A stretch of 64,000 nt of DNA from Diplocarpon mali (GCA_024741835.1 JAENRP010000164.1:32732-96731), one strand, 5' to 3'. Shown: positions 1 through 12,760, counted from the stretch's first letter. The notes: generated from the letters alone by a model not told the origin. Numbers and translations: made by a program.

Positions 1-449
1 GATGAACGGCCGAAACAACGGAAAGAAACTTATGGCCGTCCGAATTGTCGCCCACGCCTTCGAGATCGTATGTAGCATCCATACTCAGCAGGTCATGAAT
101 TCGGAGGCTATACTAACCAGTGGCTTCGCAGATCCACATCATGACGGATCAAAACCCAATCCAGATCGCCGTCGACGCTATTGTCAACTGTGGACCCCGT
201 GAAGACTCCACGCGTATTGGTTCTGCTGGTACCGTCCGCCGTCAAGCCGTCGATGTCTCTCCTCTCCGCCGTGTCAATCAAGCCATCGCTCTCCTCACAA
301 TTGGTGCCCGCGAGGCTGCCTTCAGAAATGTCAAGTCCGTCGCCGAGTGCTTGGCTGAAGAGCTGATCAACGCCGCAAAGGGATCCAGCAACTCGTACGC
401 TATCAAGAAGAAGGACGAGTTGGAGCGCGTCGCAAAAAGCAATCGGTAG
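1..449 (+). CDS. RPS5: 40S ribosomal protein uS7 (RPS5), 3' part
   Basis: This is a component of the small ribosomal subunit head that contacts 18S rRNA and E-site tRNA. The window opens inside the gene, so the N-terminal part is missing. Exon <1..67 reads [16 protein letters not shown] and then AHAFEI. A 64-nt intron (68..131, GTATGT donor, TACTAAC branch site at 111-117, CAG acceptor) splits the codons before [11 protein letters not shown]. Exon 132..449 gives the conserved uS7 C-terminus, including [33 protein letters not shown] and the final [14 protein letters not shown]. The joined frame matches eukaryotic uS7 without gaps, so the assignment is firm. The true start lies to the left of the window. 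Confidence 0.96.
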
Positions 450-1681
450 AGCGTTTTTGCGGTTGGTATGGAATTGTCCCGTTGCGGTATGCTTACGGAT
501 AGGCAATTGGCAGCATTTGTGTCACGTAGATGCTAGAAATAATGCTGAGCAACTCTGAAATCACACCTTGGGACTGGGTTAGGTTGTGAGTGCGTGACCA
601 ATGGGACGCGAGATATCACCATCCGAAGCATTGGCTGAGATTTGAGGATCGAGGGGTTCGGAAGCACAAGCCCAAGGAAAATTGCCTCGAATCACTCTGC
701 AAATAGGCTTTGAAGATTTATGGAATAAAAATGGCATGTTGCCACAGTGTCAATGCGAGCTTGCTTTCAAAAGTTTACTTTGGTGGAAGCCCTTGCCCAG
801 CGGCAGCGACTGGAATCAGGGCCTGGCTAAACAAGATGCCAGGGCTATCATGCAATCCCGATAATAATTTTCTTTGTTCACGAAGTTGCTCCGAGTATTC
901 TCGATGTTCACTCTAGGCGTTGCTCTTTCTCTCGCTTTGGAATACAGTTTCCTCTTCCTCTTCTGCAATGCTTGATTTCATGACTTTGAACAAAACCAAC
1001 GCACTTGTGTTAGGGATTTTCATTTCGACTTTGATCTTCTCAAGCATCAAATCATCCACTTCTCCGAGCTCGCTGCTCTCGCTGCTTTCTTTAATCATCC
1101 GTGGCTGGGCATCGTTCTCCGGCTTATTCCAAATAATTCATTCTCCTCATCCTTCTATACGCAGTCACTGCTCTTCTCTTTCTACACCCCAGACCCACGA
1201 CGTCTCCCATAACGCAACTGCCCTTTCCCTGCCCTTGGCGCACCACACCACTCCTCCTGTGTTTTTTTCAGAGACCAATGAACGAATTCCCATCAATTAT
1301 CTCACCCGTTCTATTGTTTCTACGGTATTTCAACTCTTTGGATTGCTCAGTTCTCTTCTTGGATTCTGTTCTAGAGCCCAAGTGAGCTTTCGTGTCAACG
1401 AGCTGTTTTCAGAGCTATTATTAAATCCCTGGCCAATCATTTGGGGGCCCAGAAGCAACGTTACTAAAATTCCAGAATTCTCTCGGCACTTATGGATATT
1501 TATGTTGCCACTCCCCCGGTCATTCTTCGCAACAAATTTTCGACGAACCTCTCCAACGGCTTCTTGTTTTGCGGTCAAGTACCGAAATCGGTGTGGCATT
1601 CGTAGTTTGCGAATTGGCCTAGCGAAGTCGTCCGATGTACTGCTCGATATGGCAGCACCCCTTCAATGCGAGTTTTAACTG

Positions 1682-1721
1682 AATCGATGTGACATGTAAG
1701 CAATCGATGTGACATGTAAGC
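1682..1721. repeat. Perfect 20-bp tandem duplication
   Basis: The unit aatcgatgtgacatgtaagc occurs twice back to back (1682-1701 and 1702-1721) without a mismatch, so it is probably a recent slippage or duplication event. Confidence 0.9.
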
Positions 1722-1858
1722 GTGGATCGCCAAGAACAGTTGCTTCAGGTGGTTCACATGCTCCGTAGTCGAAAAACTGTATGCTGCAGCTTCTATTTGC
1801 AGCCTGTCTAGGGACCAGGAGCATCTTTGAAGCTGGTCCTATGATAAATTCTATCGGG

Positions 1859-1885
1859 ATATTTCCTATATTTCCTATATTTCCG
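1859..1885. repeat. 9-bp tandem repeat, three units
   Basis: Three units of atatttcct follow each other (the last ends in g instead of t). It is a minisatellite-like tract with no evident gene context. Confidence 0.8.
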
Positions 1886-3292
1886 ATCATATCAGGGCCA
1901 TGGCGGTCTATTGCTTCCTCAATCACCAATTCGGCAGTATTTCGCCCGAAACTCTCCTGGAAGAATGCGAAATTGCATACGTAGTTAGGAAGGCAATAGA
2001 GATCGGTTCAGACCTCCCGCATGACTTTCAGTATCTTTCAAGTATACTGTCAATTTCATGACTTGTCGAAGTGAGTCTAGACCAGAATATGTGTCAAGTG
2101 CGACCCTGGCTAGGTCCAGAGGCATCGTGCACGGGAAATCCGAAATTCTGAGAAGAAATTACGTCTAATTGAACGCTTGTGAAGTCGCTTCCATGTATCC
2201 GCAAACAGGCTGAGAAAGTGTCCAAGGATTTGTAAATGGAACGCTTTTCCAACGTGATGTGGGTGTGCACATGTTCAAGGGCTGTCCTAGAGGACTCAGG
2301 GCTGTGAATGGGCGTCTTGATGGCAAGGAGTGATGGAAACCATGCAATCGAGAGCAGTTAAGGTAGAGTAGTCTTTGATTTTCGCCGTTCAAACAAAAAT
2401 AGGCTCGGCTACTCCTTGTATCTCAGGTATTTCACAAGGGATAGATAACACAACTCTTGAGATCATGAGGCCTGGATTTATTTCCTGTAGATCGAGCAAT
2501 GGAACCTTATCTTCAGCAGTCCTCTAACTAGTTCAATGCACCAGACAGTCACACTGTTGGAGTGATCCTTTTGACGTTTCCTCTGTTCGTTTCCTCGGGC
2601 CGGGTTTCCAAACATCGCAAGTAAATAAGCAGCAAGTCGACCAGCGCATCTTGTTGTTACATTTGAATCTTGTCAGGAGTCGTTAAATGATGAAAGTAGC
2701 ATGAAACTCACACCTTTCGATTTTATCTAGTATCAAATGTGACACCTACAACCGGTGCACAACTTCTCGTCATTTAATCATTTGATTGCCCATCAGGTCT
2801 GCTCCCGCTCAGACGTTCCATTATCCCTTAGATCTAGCGTATTGGGGAGTGGTTTCACTGAGCCCAGCAACACTTCTATAGCCCAAGCCGACTGTAATGA
2901 ATCCTCCCAGGTCTGAGCTCTATCCACAGTTCGAAGATTAACTCACACATATACAACATTTCCCAAACCCCTCATACCCTAAATTGGAACCACAAGAAGA
3001 CAGAGGCCCACTTTCTTCCGGGGTGTGCAAGGAGAGCTCCTGATGGCTAAATTAGAAGATTGGGTTATTCACAGCGACGACGTTCAAGAAGACAACTGGA
3101 TGAGGCGACTTTCAATAGTGCCAATCCTCGTTGCATTGGGACTCGCACTTCTCGTCGTAGAATATTCCTCATGTTGCGGCAAGCACCTGTCGTCTAGTGC
3201 TTAGACTGATTTTACCGGCACTGCCCTGCATTACATCTAAGGTATATTTACAGTTCCAACGTCTAAAGGGTCCAAGATGCATTTCAGATGCC

Positions 3293-6200
3293 CTAACCAT
3301 ATCGTCTCTCCCCATCCTGCACTATTGTAATGCAAGAAAAGTCCAACATAAGATATACATTCTTTCCATCAACTAAGCAGCTCCTTAATATCCTCAATAC
3401 GCTGCAGTTTCTTCTCTTCATCACTCATCATGCCGAGCGAGCTTGCACTTTTCCATCCTGTCAGCAATGCATGGTAAGGCCGAGGTTAATGACTCACATG
3501 AACTTTTTCCGGTCCTGGATCTTCAGCATCTTTTCTTCTATACTTTCTTTCACAATGAATCTGCACACTTTGACCTCCGCCGTCTGGCCCATGCGGTGAA
3601 CGCGATCAATAGCTTGTGCTTCGACCGCAAAACTCCACCACGGATCCATCATATAGACTCTCCTCGCCATAGTTAGATTGAGCCCGACTCCACCGGCCCG
3701 CAAGCTTAAAAGAAGAACCATGTCCTTATTACTGGCGGTAAATTTCTCAATAACAGCCTTCCGAGTTTTTTGTACCATAGATCCGTCAAATCGAATGAAT
3801 GGAATTGACGCTCGGGTAAGAGCAGTCTCAATAAGAGAGAGAAACGAAGTGAACTGGCTGAAGACGACCGACTTGGTCCCAGGCTGATCTCGCCTAACAC
3901 CTTTTAGGCTGTTTATAAGTGCACCGATTTTAGCTGAAGAGTTCGAACCCAGTCTCTGGAGGCTGATTTTAGAATTCCCGGCCAAGTCTTCTAGGTGATT
4001 TTCATCCCTGACGACCTCGAAAATATCACGGGTACTGAGGATTTCTCTACAATGGAAGCACCGTGGCTGCTCACCCTTATCCGTCTGGTGTGCAATATAG
4101 TCAAGGAGACACTTTTTGCATGCCGAGTGCCAACATCCTGTGACGGCTTGTTCGATCATAGGCTCTTCTGAACAGATCGGGCATTCATTCTCTGCCTCAT
4201 CACGAATCTGCCCAAGTACGTGGGCTCCGAAAGCATTTGCATCCGCAGGATCATCTGTGGCTGCTGTGAATCGCTCGATGAGAGATTGTAGGTCCATGTC
4301 ATCTGCTAGCCCGGTCGCAGCATCTGCCAACTCGGCAGCTTCTTCTTCGTCTGCGACAAGGTTCTGATTTCGAGTCAGAATTGGGTGGCAACAGGTTTGA
4401 CGGAGGCGCAGAATCTGGGCAAAGATGCTGGTGTACGCCTTCAGGACTGTCCCTGCTTCGACGCTGGCTGCAAAGGTTCGCTTGGCACGAGTGAAGATAT
4501 GGTCATATACCTCCCGCTCTGGCGCTGAAAGCTCGATGTTTACGATCTCAACAGTCTTCATAGGGAGCGGCACTAGGGCCTCGCCCGTTGGGGTCTTCAT
4601 GTCCTTCGTTCGCCGAAGTACTAAAGGCTCGAGGACAGTCTGCACGACGTCCAGAGCGCGCATAAAGTCCTTGGACTCAAATGGCACTGTGATGAAAGTT
4701 TTCCAAAAAGAGAAGTTGCTCCAGGGTTCTACTCTTAAGAACCGGACCAGACTGAAGAGGTCTTCTAGGCGGTTGACGATAGGGGTTCCCGTTAAAACCC
4801 ATCGATGCTCTGCGTCAATCTCGTAACACGCTTTAGCAGTCTTACTCTGACGGTTCTTGATGTGATGGGCCTCATCGAGGATGACTCGAAAATATTTGAG
4901 AGAGAACAACCCGCCATGAGAACCCCGGTCACCGTTCCTGGCAACAACTTGGTTGTACTCTGACAGGACTACCCCGTAGCTTGTAATTATAACGTTTGGT
5001 GCGGTGGCAGCATTTGCCTGACAACACAGGGTTTGCAAATTCGCCAATTTTTCCGCGCCATAGTATACCATGGTCTTCATAGTACCTTCCTTGGAGGCGT
5101 TCTCGGCCTCGCTTTGCCATTGAGCCAGAAGAGACATCGGGGCTACCACTAAAGTCGTGCAAGGCGCCGATTCGACAGCAGACGAGTTTTCGTGAAGCCG
5201 TGAAAGGGCATTTACCGATGTTGGACCACCGCGAGAACCTTGAAACCTTGTGGCAATCTCGGATTTGTGTGAGTGGATTAAACTCATCATTTCGATTGTC
5301 TTGCCCAAGCCCATTTCGTCGGCAAGAACCCCACCCAGACAGTGCTGTTCCTGAGCCGGGAATTTCAACGACAGCTCCCCAGAGTACGGATTGACATAGA
5401 ACCTTTCTTGGTTGATAACTTGAGGAAGAACCTTATCATCCATATCCTTGATTGGCCAGGTGTATTCCTCCCACAATGGGTGCATAGACTCCTCTCGATT
5501 TTCATCTTTCTCATCCTTCTCTTTTGACATCATCCAATGAAGAGCTTGCTTCTGGTATTGTCGCAGGTCCATAGTAAATGTATCAGCTGGCTCTGCAGCC
5601 GGAGCATCGAAATCAAAGGACTGAGCTTTCTTGTAAAGAGTGTCCAGCTGGTCTTGTTCCAGTTCTTTACCATCTTCGGCCTCTTCAGATGGGGGAGACG
5701 ATCCTTCGTTTGATGTCGAGATCCCCTTCTTATCTTTCTGGTTTTCGTACTGCTCGGCAACCTCGGCCGCCTGTAGCAGACCTGCACGCTTATGCTTTGC
5801 TGTGGCTTCCGAAGTTTTTGAGGGCACCAAGTTTACCTCCTCGAACAACTTCACTAGTGCGACTTGTCGTAGGCGCAATTCCTTTTCTTCTGGAGACTCC
5901 TTTTGCTCAAACAAGCTTGTCTGACGGTTCTCAGGCGCCTTGAAACCTCCATTATCGAAAGCTGACCGGAGCAGTGAGCATCTTAGCTGGAGAAAAATGG
6001 TATCATTGGTACGAATTCTTTCCGGGGCGTAAACACAAGTGCCTTCAAATCTGCAGACCTTCTGGTCCAGCAATGTAGAAACCCAATTAGCGACTTCTCG
6101 CGGAAGCCTGCCGATCTCATCTCCTCTCGAATTTGTGAAGCGTACGACAACGTCTATGCGTTTGCCTGCTGCGCTGCCGGGCTTTGGAAGCACTGCGGCT

Positions 6201-6928
6201 TGTGCTGGTCTGCCTCTGCTGTTCCCAACAGGTACTTTGGGCGGCAAAATCCTCTGCCTCTCAATCCTGACAGTCTCTCCGTGCTTTATCAGGGTGTTCC
6301 CACTTCGAGTCGCCCATCCCTCAACCCCAAAAGCTCCAACATATCGGTACTCAAACATGGTGTTTCCGACTTCAGTATCTGGGCATGGTTTCTCGACCTT
6401 CGCTGGTGTTGGCTCTTTGGCATGCGTACCATTGGAATTGGATCTCGCAAATTCGTTGAAAGCCTTGGGTCTCGAGTCTAACTGCCTGGAGCCAGATGCT
6501 GGTGCAGCAGTTTTCCATGATCCATCAAAGTACATATTGACAGCTCTCTCCAGATCATCTCCAGACGCAACCCGTATCTTCTTTAACACCTCGGATGGCA
6601 CTTTGTCTCCGATAAAATTTTCGAAGGTTTCCTGGTCGAATCCAATCGGACTATCACTCCGAAGAGGATCCTTTGAGGCATCCTCTATATTTGTATGATC
6701 TGGCTTGTAGGTGGCTTCCGGTGTACTTGATACATTTTCTTGCCGTGGCGGGAGGAACGCGTCGGCATCGCTCAGTAACAAATCGTGCGGCAAAGGTCCG
6801 TCTATTATACCTGAGTTTTCGGTAAAGAATCTCCTTTTTTTCGCAGGAGGCTCCGCTGAGTCTGCGAAACTCATAATGTCGTGGCTGGTGGCTGTGGAAA
6901 CATCCGGTCTGTCAAGGCGGATACACAT
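3293..6928 (-). CDS. RAD5: DNA repair helicase/E3 ligase RAD5, tail frame-shifted
   Basis: This is a SNF2 ATPase and RING ubiquitin ligase that polyubiquitinates PCNA and remodels stalled forks in error-free damage tolerance (nucleus). From the first Met: UBA-like helix region about 95-136, HIRAN domain about 195-320, Walker A DEMGLGKT at 537-544, DEAH at 685-688, RING Cys/His cluster C916-C960, helicase C-terminal half with RVHRMGQ near the end. The exons are 3498..6928 and 3293..3449. The 48-nt intron has a GTGAGT donor and an AAG acceptor, which restores KKFIASSLGMMSD. After that point two extra bases (CA repeated at 3419-3422 on the + strand) shift the frame. The expected tail (EEKKLQRIEDIKELLS) is present but out of frame, so the readable product ends with about 39 unrelated residues at 3293. 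Met19 (6874), followed by a KKRR basic patch, is a plausible alternative start. The gene is divergent from the complex I factor at 7064. Confidence 0.93.
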
Positions 6929-7063
6929 TACAGGAGACGCGCCGCGTGGAAAAGTCGCGTATATAGTTTTCGGTGACGTCCGCGATCCCCATGCATTGAG
7001 GACTAGCTATGTCAATCACGATAACTTTTCTGCTTGTATTTGTATCTTGATCCATTCGCTTTA
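6929..7063. promoter_or_regulatory. Short divergent promoter, RAD5 / NDUFAF6-like
   Basis: Only 135 bp separate the two opposed start codons (189 bp if RAD5 starts at 6874). The spacer contains TGACGTC at 6974-6980, a CRE/ATF-type palindromic core, and a TATA-like tatatag just before it. Co-regulation from a shared promoter is inference. Confidence 0.55.
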
Positions 7064-8276
7064 ATGAATTCTATGAGATCGAGCGTGCGATTACGATCCT
7101 ATCGCGAATTGTGCAATGGCGCAAAGCGGAAATATGGGACAACATCATACAATACTCCCGCACCACATCCAGCTCAGATATCAGAGGCAGATGTTCATGC
7201 TGCTCGTTCATACTGCTCAAATCTTCTCCAGCAAGATTCTCTGATTTAACGTTGGCTAGCAGTGTCTAACGGGTGGCAGAAAATTCGATTCGCCATCTTA
7301 TACCCTTCAAACCTTCATTCCTCGATCGGCTAGAGACGCATATCTATCTATCCGTGCTCTCAATATCGAGCTTGCTCGTATACCAGACCTCGTCTCAACG
7401 CCAACCGTTGGCGCTCTTCGAATGCAATTCTGGCGGGACAATCTTACCCGTACTTTAGCAAATACGCCACCGAAAGAGCCTGTCGCAATCCTTCTACACC
7501 ATGCTCTCCAAACTCTACAGGAAAGACACCAAGGGATACGCACAAATGTCATGAAGGGCTGGTTTATGAAAGTAATTGACGCGCGGGAGCAATACATGGA
7601 TAATCGGCCATATACGACCTTGAATGAGCTTGAAACATACGCAGAAAACACTTATTCTACTTTAATGTACTTGACATTAGCAGTTCTTCCGCTACATTCG
7701 ATGGCAGCGGATCACGTTGCAAGTCATATTGGGAAGGCCACCGGAATTGTTGCAGTACTAAGGGGTCTCCCACTGCTAGCTTTCCCGCCTCCTCCAAATC
7801 ATCATAGCAATAATGCAGCATTTGGTGGCCGGAACATCAGAGCGAGGCAAGGATCTGTCGTCCTACCTCTAGATGTGATGGTAGAAGCTGGAGTGAAGGA
7901 GGAAGAAGTCTTCAGACAAGGTTCTGATGCTCCTGGATTAAAAGACGCCATATTCACAGTTGCCACCAGAGCAAACGATCATTTAATTACGGCAAGAGAA
8001 ATGCTGAAAAGCTTGCAACAAGGAAAGGGCGCAGGACATGACTTTGAGCACGAAGGCGAGGAAGGTCATCAATATGATGAGTCCGAATTCAAAGTATCTT
8101 CGCAAGCGGAGGAGATCGAACGTGGCTTCGGGGTTTTGATGCCATCATTAGCGACGAGATTGTGGTTGGAGAGGCTCGAAAAGCACGATTTTGACGTCTT
8201 CAGACCTGAGTTACGAGCGAGAGAGTGGCGTCTGCCATGGAAATGTTACTGGGCTTATTCACACAGGTCATTATAA
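7064..8276 (+). CDS. NDUFAF6-like complex I assembly factor (squalene/phytoene synthase fold)
   Basis: This is a mitochondrial protein of the squalene/phytoene synthase superfamily, of the NDUFAF6/Sicily type needed for early assembly of respiratory complex I. The start Met at 7064 opens a basic, Ser/Arg-rich leader suited to mitochondrial import. Conserved blocks are YCSNLLQ, SARDAYLSIRALNIELARI, GALRMQFWRDN, GWFMKVIDAREQ, ELETYAENTYSTLMYLTL, DHVASHIGKATGIV and LPLDVMVEAGV. The C-terminal block HDFDVFRP..LPWKCYWAYS is typical of the family. The exons are 7064..7230 and 7280..8276 (387 aa). The 49-nt intron must begin GCAAGA, not GT, to keep frame. Branch site TCTAAC (7265-7270) and the CAG acceptor are normal. 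The Asp-rich metal-binding motifs of true prenyl synthases are not evident, as expected for this branch. Confidence 0.88.
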
Positions 8277-11164
8277 ATACCGTCCAATCTGTCAACCCTC
8301 TCCCAGAAGGATTTCGGCCCATCAAGCTGAAATCTACCGGAAGCGTGAAACAGTGGAGCGGAAGAAACTTTTGGGATTAAACAGGTTGATGGCCCATGAT
8401 CTGCCTGTATTGTACGCTCAATGAATCATCCGAAATATCGTATGGCCAGTCCAAACCCAAGACTGGCCAGCATTCAATATGTCTGGCTAGATCCCCCGGC
8501 AAATTTTTCTAGCCATAAAATGCGTCAATCGGCAGTGGCCGAGCTCAGCAATTACTTTCCCATCGACACCAGCTGAATCGAGAACTTTGGGTTTTGAGTT
8601 TTGGAATCAATACAGTGCTAGCTCCAGAAGCAGTGAAGCAGTAAATCAAGTAAATTCATTTAGTCCAAATTGGGAAGTCAAAAGCAGAGCGGTATCTCCT
8701 CCTGGAAAAGGTAAATCTATCAGCCGGAGGTTGATCTTATCTCATCCGAAAAATGTGTTTTGCCCCGGGCTTGAAATCTGGTGCGTCATCTTGGGGTTTC
8801 GAATCACAACAGCTGCACATTCATTTATCCGGCGATGATGAAATTTTCCTATCAGAAAATGAGCAACGACTGAACTGCTGGTCAGTATTGTGATATCGGT
8901 CTCATTTGTTTTCTCATCCTGCACTTTACAGTGAGCAGAGTATCGTTTCTTTTCGTGACAAAGCGATGCCACGATATATTTTCAGGCGTGGGTAAAACAA
9001 GACCGCAAATCGGGTTGTTGTCGTCAGAGGCGATAGACGAGCGTCACAATCCCTCGAACTTATACTACTGCTTCTGCGGGCCTTGCTTTGCTCATACCGC
9101 CCGATACACGCGCGAAAACTACTCTGGGCGATGGAGTAAAACCCTACAAGCTCCGTAAGCGTACCGGGCCCACTTCGTGAATCGTTAAATAGTGAAGTAG
9201 CAATCGTAACTCTAACCTACGTATTCGGCTAGGTTGAGGGCCTCAATAGCTTCGCACTTAATGACTAGGCACGGCCTTTGTCAAACAGCTGATGCGATTG
9301 TGGATGTTCAGAGCCACAGAGGACCAGCGAGGAAAACTTCCACTTATACCTCACAGATCGTCTTGTCGTTTTGCCAAATGGAACTCGCCATGAGAGAAAC
9401 TTTCCTCTGCCATCAGTGACTTTAAAGAGGAAGTTTCTTGAAAGATCTCTACTGTCACTTTCAAATTTTCATATTGGAGACGCGCAACTAAATATCATCT
9501 CTGTCCTCATATCTGACACATGCGAATGGCCATTATTGACAGAGCCGTGAAGAGATTGTTAGGTTCTCTCGCTTAGGACATCGCTTAATCAAAATAAAGA
9601 CAAAAGCCTTCTTAGAACGCATAGACAACCGGTTGGCTTGATTATCGCGAAGAAGTTTGCAATTTAACTATACAATGTTAAATACGTTCTGGGAATATAG
9701 TATTCAATTGCGTCGAGATATATTAGATCAAGGGTTCGATAGGAGTCACCATGTGATCTGGCTTCACAATAACAAAGGGTTAGGTTGACGATATCTATAT
9801 GAGGTAGAGCCGCCGCTCGCAGCAAAACAAGTCTGTGTATCTCTGAGGCGCTGCCACGATGCGGCTGTTGCACCCCGAGCCGGTCGATTGGTGGGCTATG
9901 GTTGAGGTATGGGAGCAGTGGGAATAGCACGGAAATCGGACGGAACCGGAGGAACTACCAACAACTTCCACCCTGAGAACCTCTCAAAAAGAAATGTCGA
10001 GATTGCCAGAGGCAATACATAAGACCAGAAGTTATAGCTTGCTCACATTGCAGAAGCAGTTGGAAAAGGATTGCGGTCAACATGCTCCATACTGTGGGCT
10101 TTGTATTTAACTCACTAGCTTAGCACGTCTACGTACCCCCGGAAGGTCCGCCGGGCAGCGTGCGACCCGCGAAGGCTCTCTAGACGTAAATAAATACTAT
10201 CTACCTACCTATCCATATCGTTTCGCTGTGGGTTACAAGCCCTGGGCCAGAACGCCCGCAATGCGAACACAGAACAGAAATCCCGAAGTTGAAAATATCG
10301 GCATGGGAAAACATAATTGCTCGGGCAGAAACGACGGTGTAAGGCCTTCTCCGCAGCGGTAGTACTGTGAGCAATTCAGCCAGTTCACTGGACTAAGAGG
10401 AAGGCCGACGAGTCCAATCTGAAGTCTCAAGATCCGTATTTGGCAATCCAGGGCTGCCGAAGTCGAGCAGGCGCTTCCTTCCGTCGTGCTCATGCCCTCG
10501 TCACACCGTCCGCAGTCTTCGCGCCCCCTCTGCACGTCTCTAGAAGAACCTGCGCTTTATCTCTTCTCTCCTCCGTCACATCCAGAGAGCGAGGTGATGG
10601 CTTTCCGAGTTTATGACATTGGCTATACATAACCCTGGGCGAAGGGCTCGTGGGCAGATGGCATGTGAGTGCCCTTTGTTTTTCATCCTCGAAGTGCCTA
10701 CCAGAACGCAAAACACCTGCCTCGGGGATAAGATTTGACGAGTCGCAAGTCTCCACGCCCAAGACGTTTAGATTCGCATGCTTGTGGCTTTGGGGATTTT
10801 CGCCTTGTGATATACATTCTCTTCCTGGTGCTATGAATTATCGAGCCGAAAATTTGTACCCTCTATGAACTTCATCTTGAGATGAAGCTCGCAGTGGTAA
10901 CGTTTAGCAGATCGAGCGCAAGGAGGTAGAACCGCGATTTCTCCCTCGTATGCGTACCGAGATGACTCTTCCGGACCGCCTCAATCAACTATCTTGACAA
11001 GGAGATATCCGGAATTATTGCTTCATGTCACCCCTGTGAAACCCCGCTACAGCTTGACAGTATTTGGCTCCGCTCAGTCAGTGATTTTACACGTTTGTAG
11101 CAAGCGGCACGTTCCCGGCGAATGCATCCAGAGGCAGCATTTCTCTCCAAAGGAGATAAATAGC

Positions 11165-11269
11165 TGTTAGAATATACAAGGACTGGAGATTAGGCTTATG
11201 TAATCATACCTTGTATATATACTCCTGCAGCTCCATAGAACTCAGAATCTACACCTTTAGATTCTGTCA
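11165..11269. mobile_element. Solo LTR, copy 1 (105 bp, TG..CA)
   Basis: The element starts TGTTAGAATATACAAGG and ends ATTCTGTCA. It is about 93% identical by eye to 51402-51507. The ends form imperfect inverted repeats (TGTTAGAAT against TGACAGAAT). Flanks are ATAGC before and CTAGC after, a 4-of-5 match consistent with a slightly decayed 5-bp target duplication. Inside, TATACAAGG near the start and CCTTGTATA in the middle form an inverted pair. No internal retroelement region is present, so this is a solo LTR or a very short terminal-repeat element. Confidence 0.8.
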
Positions 11270-12760
11270 CTAGCAATCACGTGGTGCCCCATGTCCAAAG
11301 TCAACCGGAGTGTTATCTTCGCAACGAACCGCTGGAGAAAAAATCAATATAGCTCCGCTTCAATGCTTCGCGACTACTAGAATTCTGGGGAAGCCTGGTG
11401 CACGTGTGCCATACATCGTTGAAGTTCCTTCTCGAAATACGATATGACAGGGTAAACCGCCTTCTCTTCTCTGTAACATCCTCACTTATATCGCCTTTGT
11501 CGTGTTCCGCAAGTTTGTTTCCGCGTCGCCGTCGACACCGAGGAATCCCACTCCAGAACATCCGAACTCTGCGCATCGTTCTTGTAGTCTCCCGCTCGGT
11601 ACAACGTCACAGAATATATATGGCCGACCAACGTTGCTCCTATTCTATCTTCATGCCCAGCTCCAGCTCTCAAAACCTTGCTCCTAGCTAACCACTCCCC
11701 TCTCTATCACCTCAACCACGTTCCCTCTAATCCAACGAGGTTCGAAACACTGTTATCGTTTCGGTCGGTAGTTACGGAGGCTCGTATGGTAGCGAGCAAA
11801 AACACGGCGATCTACACTCGCATCCCAATATGCCCAGAATAAACAGACCATACCTCCGAGCAAACTCGTCCGCCCCCAAAGGCCAGCCCTCGCAGTGATG
11901 TTTCAAGATGGCTACCCCTCGGATGGAGTCCTTCTTCACATGAGCAGGTGACTACATCCAGCCGAACCAGAAACCATTCGCCATCCGCTGATTCGGGCTC
12001 GCTCCTAGTACCACCCCCTTGCTATACCATACCTACCTTACCCTGCCATGCCCTCCCGTGGTCCAGAAACGCCAGAAGATACTCCCCCAAAAAAAAGCAA
12101 GCAAGTCACACCACGTTACCCACAGGTCCGGGAGCCCCTCCACCATGCCGAGACGCCACCGAGGTACCGAGACGGAGCGAGGGACTGAAACGAAGCGAGG
12201 AACCAAAACAAAACAAACAAACCTGCCATCCGAGTTCCCCAGACCAAACCCCAGCCCCAGCCCAGGATCCACCACGGCGCCACCTGCCCACGCACGACCC
12301 GGCTCTGTTTCCTCGATCTTCTTCCCCATCTCCCCATTCCACCCGCCCCTCTCTTCTTCCCATGCCGACGTACCGAGCTCCCGCACACGCGCATGCATCT
12401 GCAGCAGAGCAGAGCAGGACGGAACGGAGCAGAATCAGACGCACGTTCGTCTGGCGCCCCCGGACAAGCGGGGCCGAGTGTGGGGAGGGAACGAGAAGCC
12501 GACGCGCGGCGTCGATGCGGCAGAGATACTCTCGCCTTCGAGGCCCAGGTATAGCACAAGGTGGCATCTCGTGCTCGCCGAGGGACGGTGTCTGGGTCGG
12601 CGACCTGCCTTGCCTTATCTACCTGCCGTCGCCTCGGCAGCCGGTACCCGCTCCGCCCCGCTCCGCTGCGCGCCGAGCCGCCTGCCACTGTCAACGTCTG
12701 GTGAGCCTCCTCTCCTCTCACCACCACCACCACCACACCCAGACCCAAGCATTCTCTGCT

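Larger units (their letters stand above)
450..3292. other. Intergenic stretch between RPS5 and RAD5
   Basis: No gene can be supported here. A pyrimidine-rich open frame at 968-1678 (+) and an acidic 61-codon frame at 913-1098 (-) are both weak. Neither has a recognisable domain or a clean set of splice signals. The stretch holds the 3' flanks of the convergent genes RPS5 and RAD5 and two small tandem repeats near 1.7-1.9 kb. Confidence 0.5.

Noticed and set aside
920..1678. 252-codon plus-strand frame with hydrophobic, Ser-rich translation
   Set aside because: It begins at TTG (first ATG at 968), lies in pyrimidine-rich DNA, has no domain and competes with an equally weak acidic frame on the other strand.
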